A stretch of DNA of 64,000 bases from contig DEFL01000076.1 in assembly GCA_002350845.1 (NCBI GenBank), positions 33,384 through 97,383 of the forward strand, given 5' to 3'. Below, in pieces: positions 31,368 through 40,235 of this stretch (its first letter is position 1; each line of letters begins with the position of its first letter). Origin of the DNA: Christensenella sp. UBA2853. GTDB taxonomy: Bacteria; Bacillota; Clostridia; Christensenellales; Aristaeellaceae. The position numbers and the translations under genes are program-made. The notes under the pieces were generated by a model that saw only the letters and a program-made list of their open reading frames with translations, had not been told where the DNA came from and did no database searches.

Positions 31368-33602
31368 TCAGGACTGTTCAGGCGGCAGCGTTCCTTCCTC
31401 GCTCTGTCTGCGGAACTGCTGGGGCGTAAAACCGGTATAGGACTTAAAGCGCCGGTTGAAGGCGGAAATATCGTAATAGCCGCACTCGGTGGCGATATCC
31501 CTGACGGGCATTTCTGTCGTGCTCAGGAGGCGCTGCGCGCGGTGCATGCGGGAGAAGGTGATGCATTCCAGCGGCGTTTCCTGATACACCCGCTTAAACT
31601 CCAGGGAGAGCTTGGAGTCGCTCATGCCCACCGCCTCCGCGATGCCGGACACGGTCAGTTCCGGCTCGGAAAAACGGTGCTGGATGATCTCCCGGGCCTT
31701 CCGGACCGCCTCCGGGATATCCGCGGGCTGCGGGGATGCCTGGCTTGCGATAATTTTCCGGCAGACCTGACTGAGAATGCCGTTGAGTTCATCAATGGAA
31801 AGGCAGCGGCTCAGGCGGAAGAGATCGACGAGTTCCGCTTCATTGACGCCGCTTGAGCGGCCCTCGAGGCTGATGGCGGTAATGATTTCGCTGTACATGC
31901 AGCGGAAACCGAACAGGGAGGACTGGGTGCTGTGCATGGCCTGGGCAACCTCTTTGAGGGCTGTCTCCATCCGCGCTTCATCGCCCTTGCGCAGGGCCTG
32001 ACGCAGGTGATCCACCGCCTGATGGCTGAAGCCGGTATCCGAGGACGGCTGGACATCCAGCGCATCAAAGAAGATCGGGCAGTCACTGCCGCGGACAAAG
32101 CGCATTTCAAAGGCATTTTCAGCCTCCAGATAGGCTCTCTGACCTTCGGCATAGCCGGTGTGGAAGTGGCTCACACCCATGGTAATGGACGTGCTGCAGG
32201 CTTTGAGTCCGGCAAACTTCGATTCAAGGAAGGTACGCAGATGCTCCGGATCATTGCAGAAAGCGATGAGGATGAGGTGATTGTCCGCGGAAACCGGTGT
32301 CAGGGAGGCGCCGCTGACCGTCTCATCAAAGAGCCGGTCGATTTTTTCCGTGGTCAGCTCATAGGAGGATTCCGCGGCCTTGGCGATGATCGCGACAGCA
32401 AAGTAGCGCGTATCGACATTGACAGAGACGCTTTCCGCGGTCTGCAGAAAATCATCGGCATCGGAAAAGCTGCCCAGCAGGAAGCGGCGCACAAACTCAC
32501 TCTTCTGCGCGTCCTGCATGGTCTCGAGGCGATTCGACATGGAGGCGTTTTCATCGATCAGGCGCTGAATGCCGTCGCGGATCTCAATGAGCTCATCGCC
32601 GGTCGGGGCGTGCTGATCGAGCATGGACTGGAGAAGCTTGATGCCTTTCATTCTGGACTGGACAAAACGGGTGGAGAGAAGAACCGCCGCAGCGGCCGCG
32701 AGTGCCGAGATGAAAATGAGGGCCTTGACTGAACCGGACAGGGCGACGGAAAACTCCGCATTGGACACAAGCGCGACACAGGAAAAATGACCGCTGCCCT
32801 CTTCGTGAAGGATATGATAGGTTTTTCCGCCCTCGCGCAGGGTGCTCTCTCCATGCTGGACTGCTGTGAGGATCCGGGCTGGATCCACACCGGAGCGGTT
32901 CTGGGTCATGACCGGGACGCCTTTGAAGAGACTGATGACGTCCGCATCCCCGAGACCGTACTGGTCGAAGGCGTCAAACAGCGTCTCCTCATCGATGAGA
33001 TAGACGACGGTGCCCACCCTTGCGCCGCCGGGATAGCTGAGAGGAACGAATATCAGGGACATATAGTTGTCCGTAGTGTCATGGCGCACGGCATACCCTT
33101 CGACTTTCTGGGAAGGCCAGACGGTCAGAAAGGACGTGTTTTCCAGGGCGTCACGGAAGTCCGCGGGGGAGGTGTTTTCCAGGAGAAGAGCCCCGGAAAC
33201 AAAGCGGTCGACCAGGAAAAAACTGGTCGAGGAGTAGACATAGTCGTCCCCGGTAAAATGAAGGAAAATGTCTGAGACTGTATCCGTGACGGCGCGGTAG
33301 GCGTTGAGCTTGCCGGAAATGCGGGAGGCTTTGACCGGATCCTGGGCATACTTTACGGGGGTAATGTCATTGTTGGTCATCTGTCCGGCAATGGAAATCA
33401 GGGAGGTGACCATTTCCTCCTGGGCGTTTTCGACCAGGTGCAGGCTGGCCTGATAGCCGTTGAGGAGAATGCGGGAGTGAAAATCGGAGAAAGAACGGTA
33501 CGAAAAACCCACCAGTGCAATCATGACAATGAGCATGATGGCAAGGTAGGATGCAAAATATCTCAGCTCCAGGCGGCTGAATCTGTGCGGGTTTTTCTTC
33601 AT
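31368..33602 (-). CDS. AraC-family regulator with extracytoplasmic sensor domain
   Basis: A 744-residue membrane regulator. An N-terminal helix (about 20-40, FASYLAIMLIVMIALVGF) and a second near 300-320 (ALIFISALAAAAAVLLST) frame an extracellular sensor of about 260 residues; then comes a cytoplasmic linker of about 300 residues and a C-terminal AraC domain with two helix-turn-helix units (LTVSGIAEAVGMSDSKLSLEFK, here residues about 655-675, and MPVRDIATECGYYDISAFNRRF). This is the architecture of the YesN/YesS-type one-component regulators that control pectin and xylan oligosaccharide transporters. The start at 33602 follows GGGGGGATTCCGG. It probably activates the transport operon at 37233-33720 through the repeats at 37306-37386 (inference). 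Confidence 0.88.
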   Translation of the reverse strand: MKKNPHRFSRLELRYFASYLAIMLIVMIALVGFSYRSFSDFHSRILLNGYQASLHLVENAQEEMVTSLISIAGQMTNNDITPVKYAQDPVKASRISGKLNAYRAVTDTVSDIFLHFTGDDYVYSSTSFFLVDRFVSGALLLENTSPADFRDALENTSFLTVWPSQKVEGYAVRHDTTDNYMSLIFVPLSYPGGARVGTVVYLIDEETLFDAFDQYGLGDADVISLFKGVPVMTQNRSGVDPARILTAVQHGESTLREGGKTYHILHEEGSGHFSCVALVSNAEFSVALSGSVKALIFISALAAAAAVLLSTRFVQSRMKGIKLLQSMLDQHAPTGDELIEIRDGIQRLIDENASMSNRLETMQDAQKSEFVRRFLLGSFSDADDFLQTAESVSVNVDTRYFAVAIIAKAAESSYELTTEKIDRLFDETVSGASLTPVSADNHLILIAFCNDPEHLRTFLESKFAGLKACSTSITMGVSHFHTGYAEGQRAYLEAENAFEMRFVRGSDCPIFFDALDVQPSSDTGFSHQAVDHLRQALRKGDEARMETALKEVAQAMHSTQSSLFGFRCMYSEIITAISLEGRSSGVNEAELVDLFRLSRCLSIDELNGILSQVCRKIIASQASPQPADIPEAVRKAREIIQHRFSEPELTVSGIAEAVGMSDSKLSLEFKRVYQETPLECITFSRMHRAQRLLSTTEMPVRDIATECGYYDISAFNRRFKSYTGFTPQQFRRQSEEGTLPPEQS

Positions 33603-33685
33603 CCGGAATCCCCCCTGAATAAAACCGTCAAACAACAGGAAGGCGCATCCCGCCGCGCAGGACGAGATGCGCACAGTGCTGTGAA

Positions 33686-33715
33686 ATTATACCATCAACT
33701 GATTTATGTCTTCAA
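33686..33715 (-). promoter_or_regulatory. Internal promoter of the AraC-type regulator
   Basis: On the minus strand: TTGAAG (plus 33710-33715), 18 bp, TATAAT (plus 33686-33691), in the 117-base gap after the binding-protein gene. It would allow basal synthesis of the regulator and GH115 independent of the main operon promoter. Confidence 0.65.
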
Positions 33716-33719
33716 CCGT

Positions 33720-35255
33720 TTACTTGTTGGCTTCCACATAGCGGTCATAGACGGTCTGATACAGGTTGATGTAGTCATCCATGCGGAGGTTCTTCAGGGT
33801 GTTGAGGTAGTTGTTCCAGCTCTCGTCGGTCACGCCCTTGACAATGAAGCTGGAGATGGATTCATTGGCAAACTTGTGAATTTCGGCATAGAGCAGGTCC
33901 TTCTGGGTGGACTCTTCCACATTCATGGTGACCAGGCGGGAGAGGATGTTCCAGCTGTTCTTTTCGATGACGCCAGCTGCTTCATACTGTTCGCAGTAGG
34001 TGGTCTTTTCAATGCGGTGGCTGGGCATGTTGACCTTGGAGAAGTACTCAGCGCCGGAGCAGTACATCATGGCGGACTGACCGGGAACGGTGCGGGTGCC
34101 GTCGGTCATGGGATAGATTTCAACCTTGCCGGCATCGTCATAGCCCCAGAATTCACCCTTGGCGCCGTTGTATCCGCTGATCATATTGTCCCAGGCAAAC
34201 TGGGTATCGAGCCACTTGGCGGCAGCTTCCACATCCTTGCAGCTGGCGGTGATGGCAGCGCCGAAGGAGGGGATTTCGAGATAGCGCTGGAGGCGGGCCT
34301 GATAGCCGTCAGCGGAGAAGGGGATCACAGCAACATACTGCTGCCAGATTTCATCGGCGGTACCCATGGCACTCATGCGCCAGCGCCAGGTGACGCCCAC
34401 ATTGCCGGCATTGAGCTTGGCTTCGGAAGCGTTGGAGTCCTGGGAAATGGCTTCGATGTCGATGAGGCCGTCATTGTACCAGCGGCTGATGGTTTCCAGA
34501 GCGGGACGCATGCCGTCGGCGGTCAGAGGAGAATACACCTTGCCCTCGTCATCCAGGGCGATGTCGATATCGTTGAGCGGCACGCCCCAGAAGTTGGCCA
34601 GGTGCATGATGCCGTCCACGAGGTTGCGCAGGGTGCCGCCCATGGGGATTTCATTGGAGGGATCACCGTTGCCGTCGGCATCCTGATCGCGGAAGGCGAC
34701 GAGCATCTTTTCAAACTCATCCAGATTGGTCGGAACTTCCATGCCGAGGTTGTCCAGCCAGGCCTTGTTGATGAAGAGGTGGGAATCGGTGTTGATGTTC
34801 TGGGGGATCAGCCAGCCGATCTGATAGGTTTTGCCGTTGGAGGAGGTCAGGGAACGGGCGGTATCGGGATCCGCATCCAGATAGGCCTTGTAATTGGGCA
34901 TGTACTGCTCGATGACGTCATCGAGGGGGATCAGGATTTCCTGGTCCACGCCGTACATTTCAAGGTTGAGGCCGCCGCGGACAATGATGTCCGGATACTT
35001 GCCGCTGGCGAGCATCAGGTTGACCTTGGTGCTCCAGTCAGAACCTTTGACCTGGTTGAAGTTGGCGTGAACGCCGGAGAGGGCGGTGATGCCGGTCTCG
35101 GGATTGTTGAAGTAGTCCATATCAGCGAAGGTCAGATCGTCGATATCACGGTACCAGATCATGACGTCGATTTCCTTGGGAGCATCCGCGACGGCAGCGG
35201 AGAAGCAGGCAAGGACCATCATCAGGGAGAGAATGAGAGCAACTGTCTTTTTCAT
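33720..35255 (-). CDS. Sugar ABC transporter substrate-binding protein
   Basis: A 511-residue extracytoplasmic solute-binding protein. The N-terminus MKKTVALILSLMMVLACFSA is a signal sequence; Cys17 in VLAC could be a lipobox cysteine, otherwise cleavage after AVADA. The body has the family-1 binding-protein features ASGKYPDIIVRGG, NINTDSHLFINKAWLDNLG and PTNLDEFEKML, and is of the large LipO/YtcQ type that works with LplB- and YtcP-like permeases on uronic-acid-containing oligosaccharides. No ATPase gene is present; this group uses a shared MsmK-like ATPase encoded elsewhere. Start ATG 35255 after AGGAGGCCCTCCTC-type sequence on the minus strand. Confidence 0.92.
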   Translation of the reverse strand: MKKTVALILSLMMVLACFSAAVADAPKEIDVMIWYRDIDDLTFADMDYFNNPETGITALSGVHANFNQVKGSDWSTKVNLMLASGKYPDIIVRGGLNLEMYGVDQEILIPLDDVIEQYMPNYKAYLDADPDTARSLTSSNGKTYQIGWLIPQNINTDSHLFINKAWLDNLGMEVPTNLDEFEKMLVAFRDQDADGNGDPSNEIPMGGTLRNLVDGIMHLANFWGVPLNDIDIALDDEGKVYSPLTADGMRPALETISRWYNDGLIDIEAISQDSNASEAKLNAGNVGVTWRWRMSAMGTADEIWQQYVAVIPFSADGYQARLQRYLEIPSFGAAITASCKDVEAAAKWLDTQFAWDNMISGYNGAKGEFWGYDDAGKVEIYPMTDGTRTVPGQSAMMYCSGAEYFSKVNMPSHRIEKTTYCEQYEAAGVIEKNSWNILSRLVTMNVEESTQKDLLYAEIHKFANESISSFIVKGVTDESWNNYLNTLKNLRMDDYINLYQTVYDRYVEANK

Positions 35256-35320
35256 GAGGAGGGCCTCCTTTTATATATTTTCGGGATGCGTACCCGAGGG
35301 GAAACAATGAGAATGCGGGA

Positions 35321-36253
35321 TCAGCCTTTGATGGAACCGATCATGACGCCCTTGACGAAGAACTTCTGCATGCACAGATAGAGCACAACGGCCGGGGCGG
35401 TGGAGACAACGATGATGCAGTACTTGGCGATCTGGGCTCTGTTGAGAAGCTCGGCATCCTGCTGAGCGGTGTCGCTGACCATGCTCATGAGCAGCTCCCG
35501 GCTCGCCTCAAGCGAGGCCAGGATTTCCTTGAGGATGGTCTGCAGGGGCAGGAAGGAACGGGTCTGGATATAGATCAGGCCGGTCCAGTAATCATTCCAC
35601 TTGGCCACGCCGTAGTACACCGAGAGCACGGCGATGATTGTGCCGCTGAGCGGAACCACAATGCGGAAAAAGTACTGAATCTGGGAGGCGCCGTCAAGGT
35701 CTGCCGCCTCATAGAGCGCTTCCGGAATGGTGCTGGTGATATAGGTGCGGGCGAGCATGACATTCCAGACGGACACGCAGCCCATCAGGATGCAGACCCA
35801 GGGCTTATCGTAGAGGCCGACATCGCGGATGGTCAGGAAGGTCGGGATCAGGCCGCCGTTGAAGAACATGGTGAAAGCAAAGACAAAGGAGATCAGTTTC
35901 TTTCCGGGAAACTTTCTGGAGAGCGTGAACGCGGCGCCCATGGTGACCACAAGGCTCAGCACCGTGCCGACGACCGTGTACACGACGGAGTTAAAGAAGG
36001 AATGGATCAGCTCACGGTTCTGAAAGACGGCGTTGTAGCCGACCAGCGTGAGGCCTCGGGGATAGAGGGTGACCTGTCCGGAAGTGACCAGGGCAGGCTC
36101 AGAGAATGAGCAGATAATGACCAGATAGATCGGATACAGGGTGATGAGGAGCACCACTGCCACCATGATCCCGATGAACACGTTGAACAGACGGTCAGCG
36201 CGGATGTCTTTCTGCTTCATGGGTTTCATTTCATTATGGGGTATGGCTGTCAT
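35321..36253 (-). CDS. Carbohydrate ABC permease (YtcP/MalG-like)
   Basis: A 310-residue permease with six predicted helices and the EAA loop YEAADLDGASQIQYFFRIVVP, which contacts the ATPase. The end KGVMIGSIKG is typical of MalG/LacG-type inner subunits. ATG 36253 is preceded by GAGGAGGAAGCGAT. Second gene in the operon, 17 bases after the LplB-like permease gene and 65 before the binding-protein gene. Substrate inferred from the operon: acidic xylo-oligosaccharides (aldouronates). Confidence 0.93.
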   Translation of the reverse strand: MTAIPHNEMKPMKQKDIRADRLFNVFIGIMVAVVLLITLYPIYLVIICSFSEPALVTSGQVTLYPRGLTLVGYNAVFQNRELIHSFFNSVVYTVVGTVLSLVVTMGAAFTLSRKFPGKKLISFVFAFTMFFNGGLIPTFLTIRDVGLYDKPWVCILMGCVSVWNVMLARTYITSTIPEALYEAADLDGASQIQYFFRIVVPLSGTIIAVLSVYYGVAKWNDYWTGLIYIQTRSFLPLQTILKEILASLEASRELLMSMVSDTAQQDAELLNRAQIAKYCIIVVSTAPAVVLYLCMQKFFVKGVMIGSIKG

Positions 36254-36270
36254 ATCGCTTCCTCCTCTCC

Positions 36271-37233
36271 TCAGAACAGGGTTTCGCCGTTCATTTTTGC
36301 GGATATCTTATTGGTGGAAAGCACCAGGATGAAGTTGACCACATTGACGAACAGGCCGATGGCGGCGGTGTAGGAGAACTGTCCGGAACCAAGGCCCATG
36401 GTGTAGACATAGGTGCCGATGATATCGGAGGTGGCCAGGTTGCCGCCGGTCTGCAGAAGCAGGGCCTTCTGTGTGGAGGAGGAGAGCAGGGAGCCGCTGT
36501 TGAGGATGAGCATCATGGTGGCGGTGGGGATGATGTGGGGAAGATCGATGTAGCGGACCTTCTGCCATTTGTTCGCGCCGTCAATGGTGGCTGCCTCATA
36601 AAGTTCCGGGTCCACACCGGCGAGTGCGGCAATATAGAGGATGGAATCCCAGCCCGCGTTCTGCCAGATGCCGGAGATGATGTAGACCGGGCGGAACCAG
36701 GCGGCTTCATTCATAAAGTAGATGGACTTTCCGCCCAGCGCGACGATCAGGTGATTGATGATGCCGTTGGTGGGGGAGAGCAGGATGTACAGGATGCCGG
36801 CCAGAACCACCGTGGAGATGAAGTGCGGGACATAGATGGCGGTCTGGGTGAACTTCTTCAGGCGCTGCCCGCGGATGTTGTTGACCACAATGGCCAGGAA
36901 GATCGGAAGCGGGAAGGAGAAGAGAAGGCCCAGCACATTGAGCAGGAGGGTATTTCCGATCAGGCGTCCGAAGTAGTAGGCCTGGAAGAATGTAATGAAG
37001 TGCTTGAAGCCGTTCATCGAGGTCCAGGGACTGCCGACAATGCCGCGGACAGCCTTGTAATCCTTGAAGGCGATCTGGACACCGTACATCGGAAGATAGT
37101 TGAAGATGATCAGGTAGACCAGAGCCGGAAGAATCAGAAGATAGAGCCAGCGGTTCTGGAAAATGCCGTGTCCCAGTTTTCTGAATCTTGAAGAAACGGT
37201 CATCGGTTTTTTATGAACTTGCTGCACAGCCAT
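36271..37233 (-). CDS. Carbohydrate ABC permease (LplB-like)
   Basis: A 320-residue permease. The start at 37233 follows AGGAAAGAGGG; the frame is open 81 codons further upstream, across the promoter and repeats, and that part is not coding. It has LILPALVYLIIFNYLPMYGVQIAFKDY, here residues 32-58, six helices, and the EAA loop YEAATIDGANKWQKVRYIDLP, which is the LplB family form. It heads the operon and pairs with the YtcP-like subunit. Confidence 0.93.
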   Translation of the reverse strand: MAVQQVHKKPMTVSSRFRKLGHGIFQNRWLYLLILPALVYLIIFNYLPMYGVQIAFKDYKAVRGIVGSPWTSMNGFKHFITFFQAYYFGRLIGNTLLLNVLGLLFSFPLPIFLAIVVNNIRGQRLKKFTQTAIYVPHFISTVVLAGILYILLSPTNGIINHLIVALGGKSIYFMNEAAWFRPVYIISGIWQNAGWDSILYIAALAGVDPELYEAATIDGANKWQKVRYIDLPHIIPTATMMLILNSGSLLSSSTQKALLLQTGGNLATSDIIGTYVYTMGLGSGQFSYTAAIGLFVNVVNFILVLSTNKISAKMNGETLF

Positions 37234-37273
37234 CCCTCTTTCCTGGATACTGTTGGTTTGAGTTGCTGAGGCT

Positions 37274-37302
37274 ATTGTGAAACAAAACGAAGAACGGTGC
37301 AA
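37274..37302 (-). promoter_or_regulatory. Promoter of the GH115 transport operon
   Basis: On the minus strand: TTGCAC (plus 37297-37302), 17 bp, CACAAT (plus 37274-37279). The weak -10 and the repeat abutting the -35 suggest an activator-dependent promoter. Confidence 0.6.
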
Positions 37303-37305
37303 TCG

Positions 37306-37386
37306 GCAGAAATTTCGGCAGGCGGAAAAAATCGGCCAAAGCCTTGGGAGACAACGAGTTGACGGCGTGATGCAGAAATTTCGGCA
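37306..37386 (-). repeat. Pair of 15-bp direct repeats upstream of the transport operon
   Basis: GCAGAAATTTCGGCA occurs at 37306-37320 and again, identical, at 37372-37386, 66 bp apart (about six helix turns). The core GAAATTTC is palindromic. The proximal copy ends three bases from the -35 box of the operon promoter, the position of class II activators such as AraC proteins. The 37234-37560 gap holds no gene. Confidence 0.7.
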
Positions 37387-37518
37387 CAGCCGGAACAGGG
37401 GAAAAAACAGGAAATTGAGGCGTCTGCACGCGCCGGCGGATGCCTTTCCGGGGAGTGGAAAACCGATGCGCGGCAAAGCGAAAATAAATCAGAAATGATA
37501 TACAGCGGCGCATTTCTG

Positions 37519-37527
37519 TGCTATGAT
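37519..37527 (+). promoter_or_regulatory. Extended -10 promoter of the TIR gene
   Basis: TG-C-TATGAT (37519-37527) forms an extended -10 box 34 bases before the start codon; no good -35 box is seen. Confidence 0.45.
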
Positions 37528-37560
37528 GGGAACAGAAAAAAACTGAAGAAGGGGAGCTGT

Positions 37561-40074
37561 ATGGAAACCACGTACAGTGCATTCATCAGCTATCGGCATC
37601 TGCCTCTGGATTCGGCTGCGGCCAAAGCCGTCCAGAAAGCACTGGAAACGTACCGCATTCCGAAGGAGATCCGGAAGAAAACCGGGGTGCAGAAACTGAA
37701 ACGCTGTTTTCGGGACCAGGATGAGCTGCCTCTGGCGGATGACCTGGGGTCGAGCATTCAGAAGGCCCTGACCGCGAGTGACTGGCTGATCGTCATCTGT
37801 TCTCCGGACCTGCCGCATTCCAGATGGTGCCTGCGCGAAGTCGACTATTTCATCCGTCTGGGAAGACGGGACCGGATTATCCCGGTCCTGATCAGGGGTG
37901 AACCCGGAGAGAGCTATCCGCCGCAGATCCTGCAGGCGGACACGGAGCAGGGAATGGAAGAGACGGAACCCCTGGCGGCCGATATCCGGGGAAGCATGCG
38001 GCGAAAGCTGAAAACGGAAAAACTGCGCATTGCGGCGCGCATGCTGAATCTGAATTTCAATGATCTGAAACGCCGGGAGCGCGAGCGGGCCATGCACAGA
38101 GGACTCGCGCTGGTTTCCGGCGCACTGGTTCTGGCGGCCGGCTTTTCGGTGTACGCCGTCTATAAGAACCGGCTTCTGACCGAGGAGAGAAATGCCACGG
38201 CGCGGAATGCCACAGAACTGCTGCTGGAAAAGTCACTCCGCTCGACCGGGGAGAATGAAATCGGCAACGGACTGACCTATGCCCTCGAGGCGTATGAAGG
38301 CAGCCGAATTTTTTCAGATGCGTATGATGCGCAGGTCTCAGCTGCGCTGGAGGCGGCCCTGTACCCGGAAATGTACGCACAGCTCGGCACTCTGAAGGAT
38401 CACGGCGTGCTGCACCGGAAGGCGTGTCTGAGCAATGACGGATCGCTGATCGCCTGCCGTCAGGCGGACAACAGTCTCCAGATGTACAGCTCTGTGACAG
38501 GAGAGAGGCTGTATACCCTGCCGGACTTCGGCTGGTACCTGGCCCCAACGCCGCTGACGCCGGACAGCCGGTATGTCTTTCGGTGTGGACAGGACGGCAC
38601 ACTGACGCTTTGCAGCGCAGCGGACGGGAAAGAAGTCCTGACAGCGGCAATGCCGGACGGCTGGACGTTTTCGGTATACGGGATGACGTCGGACAACCGG
38701 GTTCCGGTCCAGTCGACAGAGGGGAAGGCCGCGCTGTTTGATCCCTTTGAGAAACAGCTGACCGTCCTGGACGGGATTCAGCTCCCGGAATACGGAGGGC
38801 TCAGCCCGGTGCTTCACCGTTCCGGACGCCGCGGTGTATGGGCGGGAGAAGGAAAGATCTGGGTCGCGGATACGGAAAAGGGAGAAGTGCTGCTGACTGT
38901 GGAAGGAACCGGCGGGGATTACACGGCAGACGGCCTGTATTTCCGCTATCAGGCCGGGGAGGAGACTGTCTATCTCCGGTGGGATACACTGGAAGAAGTC
39001 TGCAGAAGCACGCTCAGCGGTCAGCTGTCACCGGACGGAAAGACCATTGTCACTGAAAAATGGACAGAGGGGTTTGCCCTGTGGGACGCGCAGAGTGGGG
39101 AAGCGCTGTGGACGGAAGGGCATAACAGCGGGAACACCCTCTACAATGTGATGTTCGCGGGCCCGGATACGCTCATTGCCAGTCATGAGGAAGTCCAGGT
39201 GTACAGGATCAGCGACCGGAAAGTGGTCTATGATTCAGGAAAGGAACGAACCACCTATGGTCTGGATGCCTGGGCGGGACGGCTGGTGATGCCGCTGCGT
39301 TCCGGCGGCTGCCTGGTCAACCGGATCCCCGGGGAGGAAGAAACGGTGCCCTGCATGACCGTGGAAACCAGGGAAGGTTTCCGGGAGGAAGAACTGGGAG
39401 GAATGACATCGCGCTTCCCGCTGGCGGGCAGATGGAACGGAATGAGTGTGGGATTCTTTACAGAGCAGGGCTGGATGACTGTCGAAAGTGAAGAGGACGG
39501 TCTGATGTACCTGTTCGACGGAAAAGAGTATGTCCTGCACCCTGTCAACGGAATGCAGAATCCCTTTGTCTATGTGTCCCCGGACGGCGAATGGCAGGCC
39601 GTGATCCGGGGCGGGGATGTGGATATCTTCCGGGCCGGGGAAGGCCCTGAACCGGTCATGGTCATCCCGGGGAACGGATACGACCGGCTGTGCGCGGCCA
39701 TATCCGGCCATCTGCTGGCGCTGGGATCCTATGTGGAGAATCTTGCGCTCTATGATCTTTCCACAGGGGACTGTGTTGGGACGATTGTCAGCGGGGCCAT
39801 GTGCACCGAAATCCAGTTTTCACCGGATGGATCGCATATCATTGCCCTGTCGCAGATGGCAGAGCAGGCTGTGGTCGCCAATACGGAAAACCTTGCGGTG
39901 GTGATGAAGATCCCCGTGAGCGATGTGTATGCGCAGCCTTCCGTAGGGTTCACATCCGGCGGGACGGAAGCCGTGGTGCTGTATCCTGACGGGCATGCCG
40001 ATGTGGGCAGGCTGTATCAGGAACTGCAGACCCTTGTGGAGAAAGCAAGGCGGTATACTGTTTCCGGTCCGTGA
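37561..40074 (+). CDS. TIR domain, transmembrane helix and WD40-like propeller protein
   Basis: An 837-residue protein in three parts. Residues 1-140 form a TIR domain: YSAFISYRH at the start, FRDQDELPLADDLGSSIQKAL, then ASDWLIVICSPDLPHSRWCLREVDYF, where Trp89, Cys90 and Glu93 are the conserved site; Glu93 corresponds to the catalytic glutamate of NAD-cleaving TIR domains. After a basic linker, residues 181-202 are one membrane helix (LALVSGALVLAAGFSVYAVY), and the rest (about 270-825) is beta-rich with repeats such as SNDGSLIACRQADNSLQMY and SPDGKTIVTEKW, a WD40-like propeller outside the cell. Start ATG 37561 after GAAGAAGGGGAGCTGT. The TIR end is inside the cell. Similar proteins occur in gut Clostridia; role in defence or in signal transduction is unknown. 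Confidence 0.85.
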   Translation: METTYSAFISYRHLPLDSAAAKAVQKALETYRIPKEIRKKTGVQKLKRCFRDQDELPLADDLGSSIQKALTASDWLIVICSPDLPHSRWCLREVDYFIRLGRRDRIIPVLIRGEPGESYPPQILQADTEQGMEETEPLAADIRGSMRRKLKTEKLRIAARMLNLNFNDLKRRERERAMHRGLALVSGALVLAAGFSVYAVYKNRLLTEERNATARNATELLLEKSLRSTGENEIGNGLTYALEAYEGSRIFSDAYDAQVSAALEAALYPEMYAQLGTLKDHGVLHRKACLSNDGSLIACRQADNSLQMYSSVTGERLYTLPDFGWYLAPTPLTPDSRYVFRCGQDGTLTLCSAADGKEVLTAAMPDGWTFSVYGMTSDNRVPVQSTEGKAALFDPFEKQLTVLDGIQLPEYGGLSPVLHRSGRRGVWAGEGKIWVADTEKGEVLLTVEGTGGDYTADGLYFRYQAGEETVYLRWDTLEEVCRSTLSGQLSPDGKTIVTEKWTEGFALWDAQSGEALWTEGHNSGNTLYNVMFAGPDTLIASHEEVQVYRISDRKVVYDSGKERTTYGLDAWAGRLVMPLRSGGCLVNRIPGEEETVPCMTVETREGFREEELGGMTSRFPLAGRWNGMSVGFFTEQGWMTVESEEDGLMYLFDGKEYVLHPVNGMQNPFVYVSPDGEWQAVIRGGDVDIFRAGEGPEPVMVIPGNGYDRLCAAISGHLLALGSYVENLALYDLSTGDCVGTIVSGAMCTEIQFSPDGSHIIALSQMAEQAVVANTENLAVVMKIPVSDVYAQPSVGFTSGGTEAVVLYPDGHADVGRLYQELQTLVEKARRYTVSGP

Positions 40075-40154
40075 TGACAGACTGTGTCAGGTCTGCTCCT
40101 CACGATGAGAACATCCGTCCTTCCCTGTAAAAGAAGAGTCGCATCGCTGCGCGT

Positions 40155-40205
40155 CAAAAACCCCCTGCCGGGTTTCAGTGAAATGCTGAAAACCGGCAGG
40201 GGGTT
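40155..40205 (-). terminator. Strong terminator between TIR and HipA-like genes
   Basis: AACCCCCTGCCGG-G-TTTCAG pairs with CTGAAAACCGGCAGGGGGTT (40159-40178 with 40187-40206), a 20-bp stem with one mismatch; an A-run on the left gives TTTTTGAC on the minus strand. Confidence 0.85.
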
Positions 40206-40235
40206 GCCAGTGCAGGGGCAGAGAGAACCGAAAAA

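Noticed and set aside
29287..31440. A 717-codon open frame antisense to GH115, and similar long frames at 33438-35381 and 22354-24132
   Set aside because: Shadows of GH115, the binding protein and lpdA; no start sites and no recognisable domains.
37495..37560. N-terminal extension of the TIR protein
   Set aside because: It would overlap the extended -10 box; the ATG at 37561 has GAAGGGGAG upstream and gives the standard TIR start.
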